DNA from: Amycolatopsis tolypomycina
Lineage (GTDB): Bacteria; Actinomycetota; Actinomycetes; Mycobacteriales; Pseudonocardiaceae
Assembly: GCF_900105945.1 (NCBI RefSeq)
Contig: NZ_FNSO01000004.1
Coordinates: 4,464,001-4,528,000 of the forward strand
Reading direction: 5' to 3'
Length of the DNA: 64,000 nt
Below, piece after piece: positions 16,302-23,210 of the stretch. The notes below the pieces were generated by a model. The model ran no database searches. It saw nothing but the letters and a program-made list of their open reading frames with translations, and was not told the origin of the DNA. How positions within the stretch are numbered: the first letter of the stretch is position 1; each line of letters opens with the position of its first letter. The position numbers and the translations under genes were made by a program.

Positions 16302-17002
16302 GCCTGCTCCTTCGCGTACTCCTCGGCGGTGAGGTACCGGACGCCGAGGGCGCCGAGCTTCTCGCGCAGGCCGTAGCGGTCGAGGCCGAGCTGGCCGCCG
16401 GCGAACGCTTCCCGTGCCGCGGCTTCCTTTTCCAGCCTGGCCCGCGCCTTTTCGATTCCACTGTGGACATCTTCGCGGCGGACGCACAGGACACCGTCGT
16501 CGTCGGCGAGGACGGCATCGCCGGGGCGCACGAGCTGCCCGCCGACGACGACGGGCACGTTCACGGCACCCGCGGTCGCCTTGACGGTGCCCTGCGCGCT
16601 CACCGCGGCCGACCAGACGGGGAAGCCGAGCGCCCGCAGGTCGGCGACGTCGCGGACGCCGGTGGTGGTGACCAGGCCCCGGACCCCCCGGCGGCGCAGC
16701 GCGGTGGCGAAGAGCTCACCGAAGAGGCCGTCCCGGCACGGCGAGGTGGTGGTGACGACCAGCAGGTCACCCTCCCGGCACTGCTCGACGGCGGCGTGGA
16801 TCATCAGGTTGTCCCCGGGCCAGCACAGGGCGGTGACGGCGGTGCCGCCGATCCGGGCGCCGTCCTGGATCGGCCGGAGACCGGCATCGAGCAGGCCGGA
16901 GCGCCCGAGAGCTTCGTGCACGGTGGCGACGCCGTAGTCCGCCAGCCGGGCCACCTGCTCGAGGTCGGCACGCGGCGGATCGGTGACGATGACGGGCTTC
17001 AT
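16298..17002 (-). CDS. galC: 4-carboxy-4-hydroxy-2-oxoadipate aldolase (LigK/GalC type)
   Basis: A 234-aa RraA-fold class II aldolase. LigK/GalC enzymes split 4-carboxy-4-hydroxy-2-oxoadipate into pyruvate and oxaloacetate, the last step of the 4,5-cleavage pathway, and also decarboxylate oxaloacetate. The fold's signature is seen in CWPGDNLMIHAAVEQCREGD, and the metal/substrate motif in GLVTTTGVRDV (Arg-Asp). The ATG at 17002 is used. It is the first gene of the galC-galD operon. An AAATTGT-N2-ACAATTT palindrome lies 27 bp upstream of the start, matching sites near the gntR and ligJ-type genes. Confidence 0.85.
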   Translation of the reverse strand: MKPVIVTDPPRADLEQVARLADYGVATVHEALGRSGLLDAGLRPIQDGARIGGTAVTALCWPGDNLMIHAAVEQCREGDLLVVTTTSPCRDGLFGELFATALRRRGVRGLVTTTGVRDVADLRALGFPVWSAAVSAQGTVKATAGAVNVPVVVGGQLVRPGDAVLADDDGVLCVRREDVHSGIEKARARLEKEAAAREAFAGGQLGLDRYGLREKLGALGVRYLTAEEYAKEQA

Positions 17003-17028
17003 GTCGCCACCGTACGATCCGGGCGACG

Positions 17029-17044
17029 AAATTGTCAACAATTT
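17029..17044. promoter_or_regulatory. GntR operator-like palindrome, site 1
   Basis: AAATTGTCAACAATTT: arms AAATTGT and ACAATTT around CA, 27 bp upstream of the aldolase start. It shares the TTGT(T/C)(A/G)ACAA core with the sites at 17849-17864 and 23131-23142. Confidence 0.75.
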
Positions 17045-17162
17045 TGGCGGGCAAGCGGAGTGGGCGGCTCGCGCGCAGGGAGGCTTGCGTGCCGGGAGGC
17101 TTGCGTGCCGGGAAGGTCGGCCCGCGCGCCCGGAGAGCCGGCCCGCGTGCCCGGCGGGCCGG

Positions 17163-17837
17163 CTAGGCGTGCAGCGGTGAGACCTCCGCCTCGGCCGACT
17201 TCAGTGCCTCGATCACGCTCGTCAGGTGGACGCGCGCGGCCTCGGCCGCCTCGGCCGGGTGGTGGGCGCAGATCGCGTCGATGATCGCCAGGTGCTCGGG
17301 AAGCGACACCTGCGGGCGGCCCGGGCGCATCGCCAGGCGGAACTGGTGGCGGACACTCTGGCCGCGCAGCCGCTCCAGCACCTGGGCCGCCGTCCGCTGG
17401 CCGCCGATCTCGCGGATCCGGCGGTGCAACTGCTGGTTGAGGCCCGAATACCCGACCACGTCGCCGCCCGCCACGGCCGCTCGCATCCGGTCCCCCAGCT
17501 CGCGCAGCTCGTCCACTTCGGCGTCCGAGATCCGCTCCGCTGCCTTCGCCGCGCACAGCGACTCCAGCATCATGCGCACCTCGGAGATCTCGACGGCCTC
17601 CTCCAGCGACACCGCGCGCACCCGGGCGCCGCGGTTCTGCACCCGCTCGACGAGCCCCTCGTTGGTCAGCTCGATCAGCGCCGCCCGCACGGTGGCGCGG
17701 CTCGCCGCGAACTGGTCGGACAGGTCCGCCTCGACCAGCCGCTGGTTGGGCACGAACTCGCCGCGGACGATCGCGTCGCGGATGGCCGCCACCACGGAAC
17801 GCTCCCCCGGCTGCCGGTCCGCAGCACTCTCCGTCAT
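17163..17837 (-). CDS. GntR/FadR-family regulator of the aromatic pathway
   Basis: A 224-aa regulator. The winged helix-turn-helix fills residues ~10-80 (VVAAIRDAIVRGEFVPNQRL, then SRATVRAALIELTNEGLVE). A helical FCD ligand domain follows, with likely metal-binding His residues (NQQLHRRI, LPEHLAIIDAI, ARVHL). FCD regulators usually repress and release DNA on binding an organic acid. The ATG at 17835-17837 has GGAG upstream, and a TTGTTGACAA palindrome lies 12 bp before the start. Matching palindromes precede both pathway operons, so a 4-oxalomesaconate- or PDC-type intermediate is a reasonable effector (inference). Confidence 0.9.
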   Translation of the reverse strand: MTESAADRQPGERSVVAAIRDAIVRGEFVPNQRLVEADLSDQFAASRATVRAALIELTNEGLVERVQNRGARVRAVSLEEAVEISEVRMMLESLCAAKAAERISDAEVDELRELGDRMRAAVAGGDVVGYSGLNQQLHRRIREIGGQRTAAQVLERLRGQSVRHQFRLAMRPGRPQVSLPEHLAIIDAICAHHPAEAAEAARVHLTSVIEALKSAEAEVSPLHA

Positions 17838-17848
17838 ACGCTCGGCTC

Positions 17849-17864
17849 CGTTTGTTGACAATTT
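17849..17864. promoter_or_regulatory. GntR operator-like palindrome, site 2
   Basis: The core TTGTTGACAA lies at 17852-17861 between the gntR gene and the divergent dehydrogenase gene, and would serve both promoters. It is the reverse-complement form of site 1. Confidence 0.75.
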
Positions 17865-17913
17865 TGTCGAGCACATCGTGTACTCGATCGTAGCTGGCGA
17901 GGAGGATTCTGCT

Positions 17914-18720
17914 ATGACCGGAACCATCGCGGTACTCGGACTGGGCGAAGCAGGCGGTGCACTGGCCCGCGCCCTGGTGACGGCCGGTGCCGTCGTGCGC
18001 GGCTACGACCCGGCCGTCCCCACCGCGGAAGGAATCGTCAGCACCGGTTCCGAAGCCGAAGCCACCCAGGGGGCCGATCTCGTCCTCAGCGTCAACAGCG
18101 CGTCGGCCGCCCTGGACGCGCTCGAAGCCGGGTTGGCCGGGCTGCGTGACGGCGCCGTCTGGGCCGACCTGAACACCGCCTCCCCCGGCACCAAGCGACA
18201 GCTCGCCGCCCTCGCCGCCGGGCGCGGCGTTCCCTTCGCCGACGTGGCGATCATGGCGCCCGTCCCCGGCCGGGGACTGCGGGTGCCGATGCTCGCCAGC
18301 GGGCCGGCCGCCGACGCCGTCGCCGCCCTGCTGAACCCGCTCGGCGCGGACGTCGCCACGCTGCCCGGCGCGGCCGGGCTCGCCGCCGAACGCAAGCTGC
18401 TGCGCAGCGTCTTCTTCAAGGGGATGTCCGCCGCCGTGGTCGAGGCCCTGCAGGCTGCCCGGGCCGCGGGCTGCGAGGACTGGCTGCGCGAGGTGGTCGT
18501 CGCCGAGCTCACCGCCGCGGACGCGTCCACTGTGGACCGGCTGGTCGGCGGCTCGTACCGGCACGCCGTCCGCCGCACCGCCGAGATGGCGGCCGCCGCG
18601 CGGATGCTGGGCGAGCTCGGCGTGCGGGCCGACGTCGCCGCCGCGGCCCGCGACCAGCTCGGGCAGCTCGCCGCCGGTACACTCGGAAGCCCCGAGACCG
18701 CGCAGGTGAACCTTCCGTGA
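17914..18720 (+). CDS. NAD(P)-dependent oxidoreductase, 6PGDH-like with DUF1932
   Basis: A 268-aa dehydrogenase. A Rossmann domain opens with IAVLGLGEAGGALARAL (GxGxxG) and holds the beta-hydroxyacid-dehydrogenase-like ADLNTASPGTKRQLA. The C-terminal half (KLLRSVFFKGMSAAVVEALQ...) matches the all-helical DUF1932 domain found in phosphogluconate-dehydrogenase-like proteins. The ATG has GGAGG upstream. It is divergent from gntR with the shared palindrome between them, so it probably belongs to the regulon. Its step is unclear: it could replace the missing CHMS dehydrogenase or act on another hydroxyacid. It overlaps the next gene by 4 bp. Confidence 0.82.
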   Translation: MTGTIAVLGLGEAGGALARALVTAGAVVRGYDPAVPTAEGIVSTGSEAEATQGADLVLSVNSASAALDALEAGLAGLRDGAVWADLNTASPGTKRQLAALAAGRGVPFADVAIMAPVPGRGLRVPMLASGPAADAVAALLNPLGADVATLPGAAGLAAERKLLRSVFFKGMSAAVVEALQAARAAGCEDWLREVVVAELTAADASTVDRLVGGSYRHAVRRTAEMAAAARMLGELGVRADVAAAARDQLGQLAAGTLGSPETAQVNLP

Positions 18721-19796
18721 CAGACGCCGCCCTCGAGCGGGAGAAGCTGCTGGCGCCGTCACGCATCTACGTCGAGCCCGCCGCCGCCGAGCTCCCCCGC
18801 GGGCGCCAGGTGCTCGACCGCTTCCCCGGCGCCACCGTCGTCGAAGTCGACAGCCACTGGCGCATCCCCGAACTCCACGGCGACGAGACGAACGTCCGCC
18901 GCTGGGTGCGCATCAAGCGCGAAGCCCTCGTCCTGGGCGTCAAGAAGTCGCTGACGGCCCGGCCCAACGGCCGCTCCGCCGACTTCATCGCCCCGTCGAC
19001 GGCCAACGGCTGCGCGATGGCGTGCGCCTACTGCTACGTGCCCCGCCGCAAGGGCTACTCCAACCCGATCACCGTCTTCGCCAACATCGAGCAGATCACC
19101 GGATACCTGACCCGCCACATCGCCCGGCGGGGTCCCAAGACCGAGCCGAACCAGTGCGACCCGGCCGCGTGGGTCTACGACCTCGGCGAAAACTCCGACT
19201 GCTCGGTCGACGCCCTCGTCAGCGACAACGTCGCGGACCTGATCGGCCTGTTCGCCGGGCAGCCGACGGCGAAGGCGTCCTTCGCCACGAAGTACGTCAA
19301 CCGCGGGTTGCTGGACCTCGCCCCGCGAGGACGCGCGCGCGTCCGCTTCTCGCTGATGCCCGAACGCCCCGCCAAGCTGCTGGACCTGCGGACCAGCCCG
19401 ATCCCCGACCGGCTGCGCGCGCTCGACGACTTCGTCGCCGCCGGGTACGAGGTGCACGTCAACTTCAGCCCCGTCGTCGTCCACGACGGGTGGCAGGCCG
19501 ACTGGACCCGGCTGCTGCAGGACCTCGGCGACGCCACGAACGACGTCACCAAGGCCCAGCTGGCCGCGGAGGTGATCATGCTGACGCACCACCGCGGCCT
19601 GCACGAGGTCAACCTCGGCTGGCACCCGAAGGCGGAGCAGGTCCTGTGGCGGCCGGACCTGCAGGAGACCAAGCGCAGCGAGAGCGGCGGCGTGAACATC
19701 CGCTACCGCGCCGGGTACAAGCGGGCCCGGCTCGACGAGCTGCTGGAGCTGATCGCCCGCCACGCCCCCTACCTGCGCGTCCGGTACGCGTTCTAG
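18717..19796 (+). CDS. Spore-photoproduct-lyase-family radical SAM protein
   Basis: A 359-aa radical SAM protein. The [4Fe-4S]-binding CxxxCxxC motif is seen as GCAMACAYCYVPRRKGYSNP (~residues 97-116). The fold and C-terminal ESGGVNIRYRAGYKRARLDEL region resemble the spore photoproduct lyase group, which repairs UV thymine dimers in Bacillus spores. Actinobacteria carry SPL-like proteins without endospores, so the substrate is uncertain. It starts with GTG overlapping the dehydrogenase stop (GTGA), so the two are co-translated. Its stop codon lies within TCTAGA, shared tail to tail with the stop of the convergent MFS gene. Confidence 0.85.
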   Translation: MTDAALEREKLLAPSRIYVEPAAAELPRGRQVLDRFPGATVVEVDSHWRIPELHGDETNVRRWVRIKREALVLGVKKSLTARPNGRSADFIAPSTANGCAMACAYCYVPRRKGYSNPITVFANIEQITGYLTRHIARRGPKTEPNQCDPAAWVYDLGENSDCSVDALVSDNVADLIGLFAGQPTAKASFATKYVNRGLLDLAPRGRARVRFSLMPERPAKLLDLRTSPIPDRLRALDDFVAAGYEVHVNFSPVVVHDGWQADWTRLLQDLGDATNDVTKAQLAAEVIMLTHHRGLHEVNLGWHPKAEQVLWRPDLQETKRSESGGVNIRYRAGYKRARLDELLELIARHAPYLRVRYAF

Positions 19797-21145
19797 ACCC
19801 CGGCCCGCGCCACGGCCGCCCGCCCCAGCCGCGCCTGCCGGGTCCGCGGCCCGAACACCGCCAGCACCACCGCGCCCACCAGCCACGTGCCCGCGATGAA
19901 GAAGAACACGCTCCGGTACCCGCTGCCGTTGTACAGCGCGGCCACGATCAGAGGGCCCGCCGCGTTCGACAGCCGGCCCAGGCCGTACGACACGCCGGTG
20001 CCCAGTGACCGGCCCCGGGTGTCGAACAGCTCCGGGGAATACGCATACCCCAACGCCGTGTAGCCTCGCTCGAACATGTTGACCAGGAAGCCGAACACCA
20101 CGATCAGGACCGGGTCGAACGTCAGCCCGTAGAACAGCCCGCACAGCGCGATCACCGTGCCGAACGCGACCAGGCACCACTTGCGCTCGAAGCGGTCGGT
20201 GACCAGGGCGGCCAGGTAGGAACCCAGCGGCGCGCCGACCGTCGTGAGCGCCACGTAGAACACCGATTTCTCGACGCTGAAGCCTTCCTTCGCCAGCAGC
20301 GTCGGCGCCCAGCTGGAATAGCCGAAGAACCCGATCGTCTGCGTCACCCACAGGACCGTGAGCAGCAGCGTCGGCAGCAGGTACTTCTTCTTCAGCAGCA
20401 GCCGCAGCGGGGCCCTGGCCACCGGGGCCTCCTCGATCGGCGGCGCCGGCTCCGGCAGCGGGCCCTTCTCCGCCGCGACCTGGGCCTCGATCTCCCGCAG
20501 CACCGCGTCGGCCTTCGCGTGCTCGCCGCGGCTTTCGTACCAGCGGGGCGACTCCTGCAGGCGCCGGGTGAACAGCACCAGCAGGACGCCGAGCGCGCCC
20601 CACAGGTAGACCAGCCGCCACGCCCAGTCGCCGAGCGGGACGACGACGCTGGCGATCAGGTTCGTCACCGGCGTGCCGCAGATGCCGATCACGATCGCGT
20701 ACGCCTGGTACTTGCCGCGGTTGGCCGCCGGGTACAGCTCGTTGACGTAGATGACCGCGACGACCGTCATCGCCGACAGGCCCGCCGAGGTCAGCACGCG
20801 GAACACGCCGAGGGACACGATGTCCCAGGAGAACACCGCCGCGAACGAGAAGACGCCGAACCACACGGTCGTCAGCACGAGCGCGTTCTTGCGGCCCCAG
20901 CGGTCGGCGATCGTGCTCGCGATGACCGACCCGAAGAACATGCCGACGAACGACAGCGACGTCACGTACGCGACCTGGTCGACCGTGACGCCCCAGAGCT
21001 TGATCAGCTTGGGCGCGGTGGTGGCGAAGCTGTTGATGTCGGCGAATTCGAAGAAGTAGGCGAACGAGACGGCGAACAGGGTGAACTTGTGGAACCGCGC
21101 GATCGGCAGGCGGTTCAGCCGGTTGAGCGCGTTGGCGTGCTGCAT
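19793..21145 (-). CDS. MFS transporter for aromatic acids (probable)
   Basis: A 450-aa, 12-segment transporter of the major facilitator superfamily. It shows the sugar-porter/aromatic-acid-symporter loop motif (ASTIADRWGRKNALV, between segments 2 and 3) and VTDRFERKWCLVAFG in the second half, with a long central cytoplasmic loop rich in Pro and Glu (PLPEPAPPIEEAP). It is the last gene of the operon with the LigJ- and LigI-type enzymes, 19 bp after the lactonase gene, so import of gallate, protocatechuate or a related acid is the likely role. The last bases overlap the convergent SPL gene. Confidence 0.85.
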   Translation of the reverse strand: MQHANALNRLNRLPIARFHKFTLFAVSFAYFFEFADINSFATTAPKLIKLWGVTVDQVAYVTSLSFVGMFFGSVIASTIADRWGRKNALVLTTVWFGVFSFAAVFSWDIVSLGVFRVLTSAGLSAMTVVAVIYVNELYPAANRGKYQAYAIVIGICGTPVTNLIASVVVPLGDWAWRLVYLWGALGVLLVLFTRRLQESPRWYESRGEHAKADAVLREIEAQVAAEKGPLPEPAPPIEEAPVARAPLRLLLKKKYLLPTLLLTVLWVTQTIGFFGYSSWAPTLLAKEGFSVEKSVFYVALTTVGAPLGSYLAALVTDRFERKWCLVAFGTVIALCGLFYGLTFDPVLIVVFGFLVNMFERGYTALGYAYSPELFDTRGRSLGTGVSYGLGRLSNAAGPLIVAALYNGSGYRSVFFFIAGTWLVGAVVLAVFGPRTRQARLGRAAVARAGV

Positions 21146-21164
21146 TGCATGCCCTTCAGGGGGT

Positions 21165-22058
21165 TCAGGCGGTTTCGCCGGGCCAGTAGAGGCGCATCGG
21201 GTTGTCGACGAGCAGCTTCCGCTGCGCTTCGGGGGTGTCCGCGATCCGCGGGACGTGGTCGACGAGCAGGCCGTCGTCGGGCATGTGGTGCTTCAGGTTC
21301 GGGTGCGGCCAGTCGGTCCCCCACAGCACCCGGTCTCCGAACTCGGCGACGACGCGGCGGGCGAACGGCACGACGTCGGCGTAGGCCGGGGGCCCGGTGA
21401 CGGTCAGCCGCTCGGGGCAGCTCACCTTGACCCAGACGTCGTGGCGGCCGGCGAAGCGCAGGAACCGGTCGAACTCCGCGCCGTGCACCGGTTTCGTGAC
21501 GTCCGGCCGTCCCATGTGGTCGATCACCAGCGGCACGGGCAGCGTGCCGAAGAAGCCTTCCAGCTCGGGCAGGTCGGCGGCCTCGAAGTAGAGGACGACG
21601 TGCCAGCCGAGCGGGGCGATCCGCCGCGCGATCGCCGCCAGCTCCTCCCGGGGCGACGCGTCGACCAGCCGCTTGACGAAGTTGAACCGCACACCCCGGA
21701 CGCCGGCCGCGTCCAGCTCGCGCAGCTCGGCGTCCCCGATGCCGGACCGGACCGTGGCGACCCCGCGCGCCCGGCCGCCGGCCGCGCGGACGGCGTCGAC
21801 CATCGCGGAGTTGTCCGCGCCGTGGCAGGTGGCCTGCACGATCACGTTCCGGGTGACGCCGAGGTGGTCGCGCAGGGCGAAGAGCTGGTCCTTGCTCGCG
21901 TCACAGGGGGTGTACTTGCGCTCGGGCGCGAACGGGAACTCCCCCTGCGGGCCGAACACGTGGCAGTGGGCGTCGACCGCGCCGGGCGGCAGCCGGAAGT
22001 CCGGTGTGGACGGTGTCGCGCACCAGTCCAGCCAGCCGGGCGTCTTCGGCGCGGTCAC
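21165..22058 (-). CDS. ligI: 2-pyrone-4,6-dicarboxylate hydrolase (LigI type)
   Basis: A 297-aa amidohydrolase-superfamily TIM barrel. LigI opens the lactone ring of 2-pyrone-4,6-dicarboxylate to give 4-oxalomesaconate, without needing a metal. The HxH strand-1 motif appears as VDAHCHVFGP, the strand-6 region as LVIDHMGRPD, and the final catalytic Asp in GTDWPHPN. Length and motifs match the family. The start is GTG at 22056-22058, overlapping the stop of the upstream hydratase gene (GTGA). The long open frame continuing upstream to 23141 is antisense-type noise inside that gene. Confidence 0.88.
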   Translation of the reverse strand: MTAPKTPGWLDWCATPSTPDFRLPPGAVDAHCHVFGPQGEFPFAPERKYTPCDASKDQLFALRDHLGVTRNVIVQATCHGADNSAMVDAVRAAGGRARGVATVRSGIGDAELRELDAAGVRGVRFNFVKRLVDASPREELAAIARRIAPLGWHVVLYFEAADLPELEGFFGTLPVPLVIDHMGRPDVTKPVHGAEFDRFLRFAGRHDVWVKVSCPERLTVTGPPAYADVVPFARRVVAEFGDRVLWGTDWPHPNLKHHMPDDGLLVDHVPRIADTPEAQRKLLVDNPMRLYWPGETA

Positions 22059-23080
22059 CGGCCCTGGCCCGTCAGCAGCGCGTCCAGGCGCGGGTAGACG
22101 GCGCGCGCGTTGTGCTCCCGGATCGCCGCCCAGTCCGCTTCGGACAGGTTCGCGGCCTCGGCGTAGCGGCGGGTGTCGTCGAAGTGGTGGCCGGTCCGCG
22201 GGTCGACGCTGCGGACGGCCCCGATCATCTCCGAGGCGAACAGGATGTTGCGCGCCGGGACGACGTCGAAGAGCAGGTCCGAACCCGGCTGGTGGTAGAC
22301 GCAGGTGTCGAAGAAGACGTTGTTCAGCACGTGCTCCTCCAGCTCGGGCTTGCCCAGCGCCATCGCCAGCCCGCGGAACCGGCCCCAGTGGTAGGGCACC
22401 GCGCCGCCGCCGTGCGGGATGATCAGCCGCAGCGTCGGGAAGTCGGCGAAGAGGTCGCCCTGCACGAGCTGCATGAAGGCGGTCGTGTCGGCGTTGAGGT
22501 AGTGCGCGCCGGTGGTGTGGAAGGCGGGGTTGACGCTGGTGCTGACGTGCACCATCGCCGGGACGTCGTACTCCACCATCTTCTCGTAGATCGGGTACCA
22601 GGACCGGTCGGTGAGCGGCGGGGCCGTCCAGTGGCCGCCGCTGGGGTCGGGGTTGAGGTTGAGCGCGACGGCGCCGTACTCCTCGACGCAGCGCGCCAGC
22701 TCCGGGAGGCAGGTGGCCGGGTCGGTGCCCGGGGACTGCGGGAGCATCGCGGCGGGCGCGAACCGCTCGGGGTAGAGCGTGGCGACGCGGTGGCAGAGCT
22801 CGTTGCAGATCGCCGCCCACGCCGCCGACGTCTCGAAGCCGCCGACGTGGTGGGCCATGAAAGAGGCCCGCGGCGAGAAGATCGTCAGGTCGATGCCGCG
22901 GTCGTCCATCAGCCGCAGCTGGTTGCCTTCGATGCTCTCGCGGATCTCGTCGTCGCTGATCCGCAGGTCGGCGCGGGCGGGCGCGGCACCGGAGCCGGTC
23001 AGGGCGGCGACCTGCCGGTCGCGCCACGCCGCGAGGGCCGGCGGCGCGGTGGTGTAGTGGCCGTGGCAGTCGATGATCAA
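22055..23080 (-). CDS. ligJ: 4-oxalomesaconate hydratase (LigJ type)
   Basis: A 341-aa amidohydrolase-fold enzyme that adds water to 4-oxalomesaconate to give 4-carboxy-4-hydroxy-2-oxoadipate, the substrate of the aldolase encoded at 16298-17002. The metal-binding opening MIIDCHGHYTT (His-x-His), LRLIIPHGGGAVPYHWGRF and the length fit LigJ. It is the first gene of the ligJ-ligI-MFS operon. A perfect ATTGTTAACAAT palindrome lies ~50 bp upstream of its start, tying it to the GntR regulator. Related decarboxylases (ACMSD-like) share the fold, but the neighbours make LigJ the best call. Confidence 0.88.
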   Translation of the reverse strand: MIIDCHGHYTTAPPALAAWRDRQVAALTGSGAAPARADLRISDDEIRESIEGNQLRLMDDRGIDLTIFSPRASFMAHHVGGFETSAAWAAICNELCHRVATLYPERFAPAAMLPQSPGTDPATCLPELARCVEEYGAVALNLNPDPSGGHWTAPPLTDRSWYPIYEKMVEYDVPAMVHVSTSVNPAFHTTGAHYLNADTTAFMQLVQGDLFADFPTLRLIIPHGGGAVPYHWGRFRGLAMALGKPELEEHVLNNVFFDTCVYHQPGSDLLFDVVPARNILFASEMIGAVRSVDPRTGHHFDDTRRYAEAANLSEADWAAIREHNARAVYPRLDALLTGQGR

Positions 23081-23130
23081 GGTGCTTCCTCGCTTCGGGT
23101 TCCGATGGTCGCACAGTAATCGTCGATGAC

Positions 23131-23142
23131 ATTGTTAACAAT
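23131..23142. promoter_or_regulatory. GntR operator-like palindrome, site 3
   Basis: ATTGTTAACAAT is a perfect 12-bp palindrome 50 bp upstream of the ligJ-type gene, between it and the divergent LuxR-family gene. It has the same TTGTYRACAA core as sites 1 and 2. Confidence 0.75.
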
Positions 23143-23210
23143 ATCTACGACGAAGTTTCTCCCGGACGTGCTCCACGGTCGGCGGGACCACCCGGACCTA
23201 GACTCTGCGC

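Noticed and set aside
21165..23141. A single 658-aa fusion of LigI with an upstream domain
   Set aside because: The upstream part of that frame reads low-complexity sequence across the LigJ-type gene; the GTGA overlap at 22055-22058 gives a natural LigI start.
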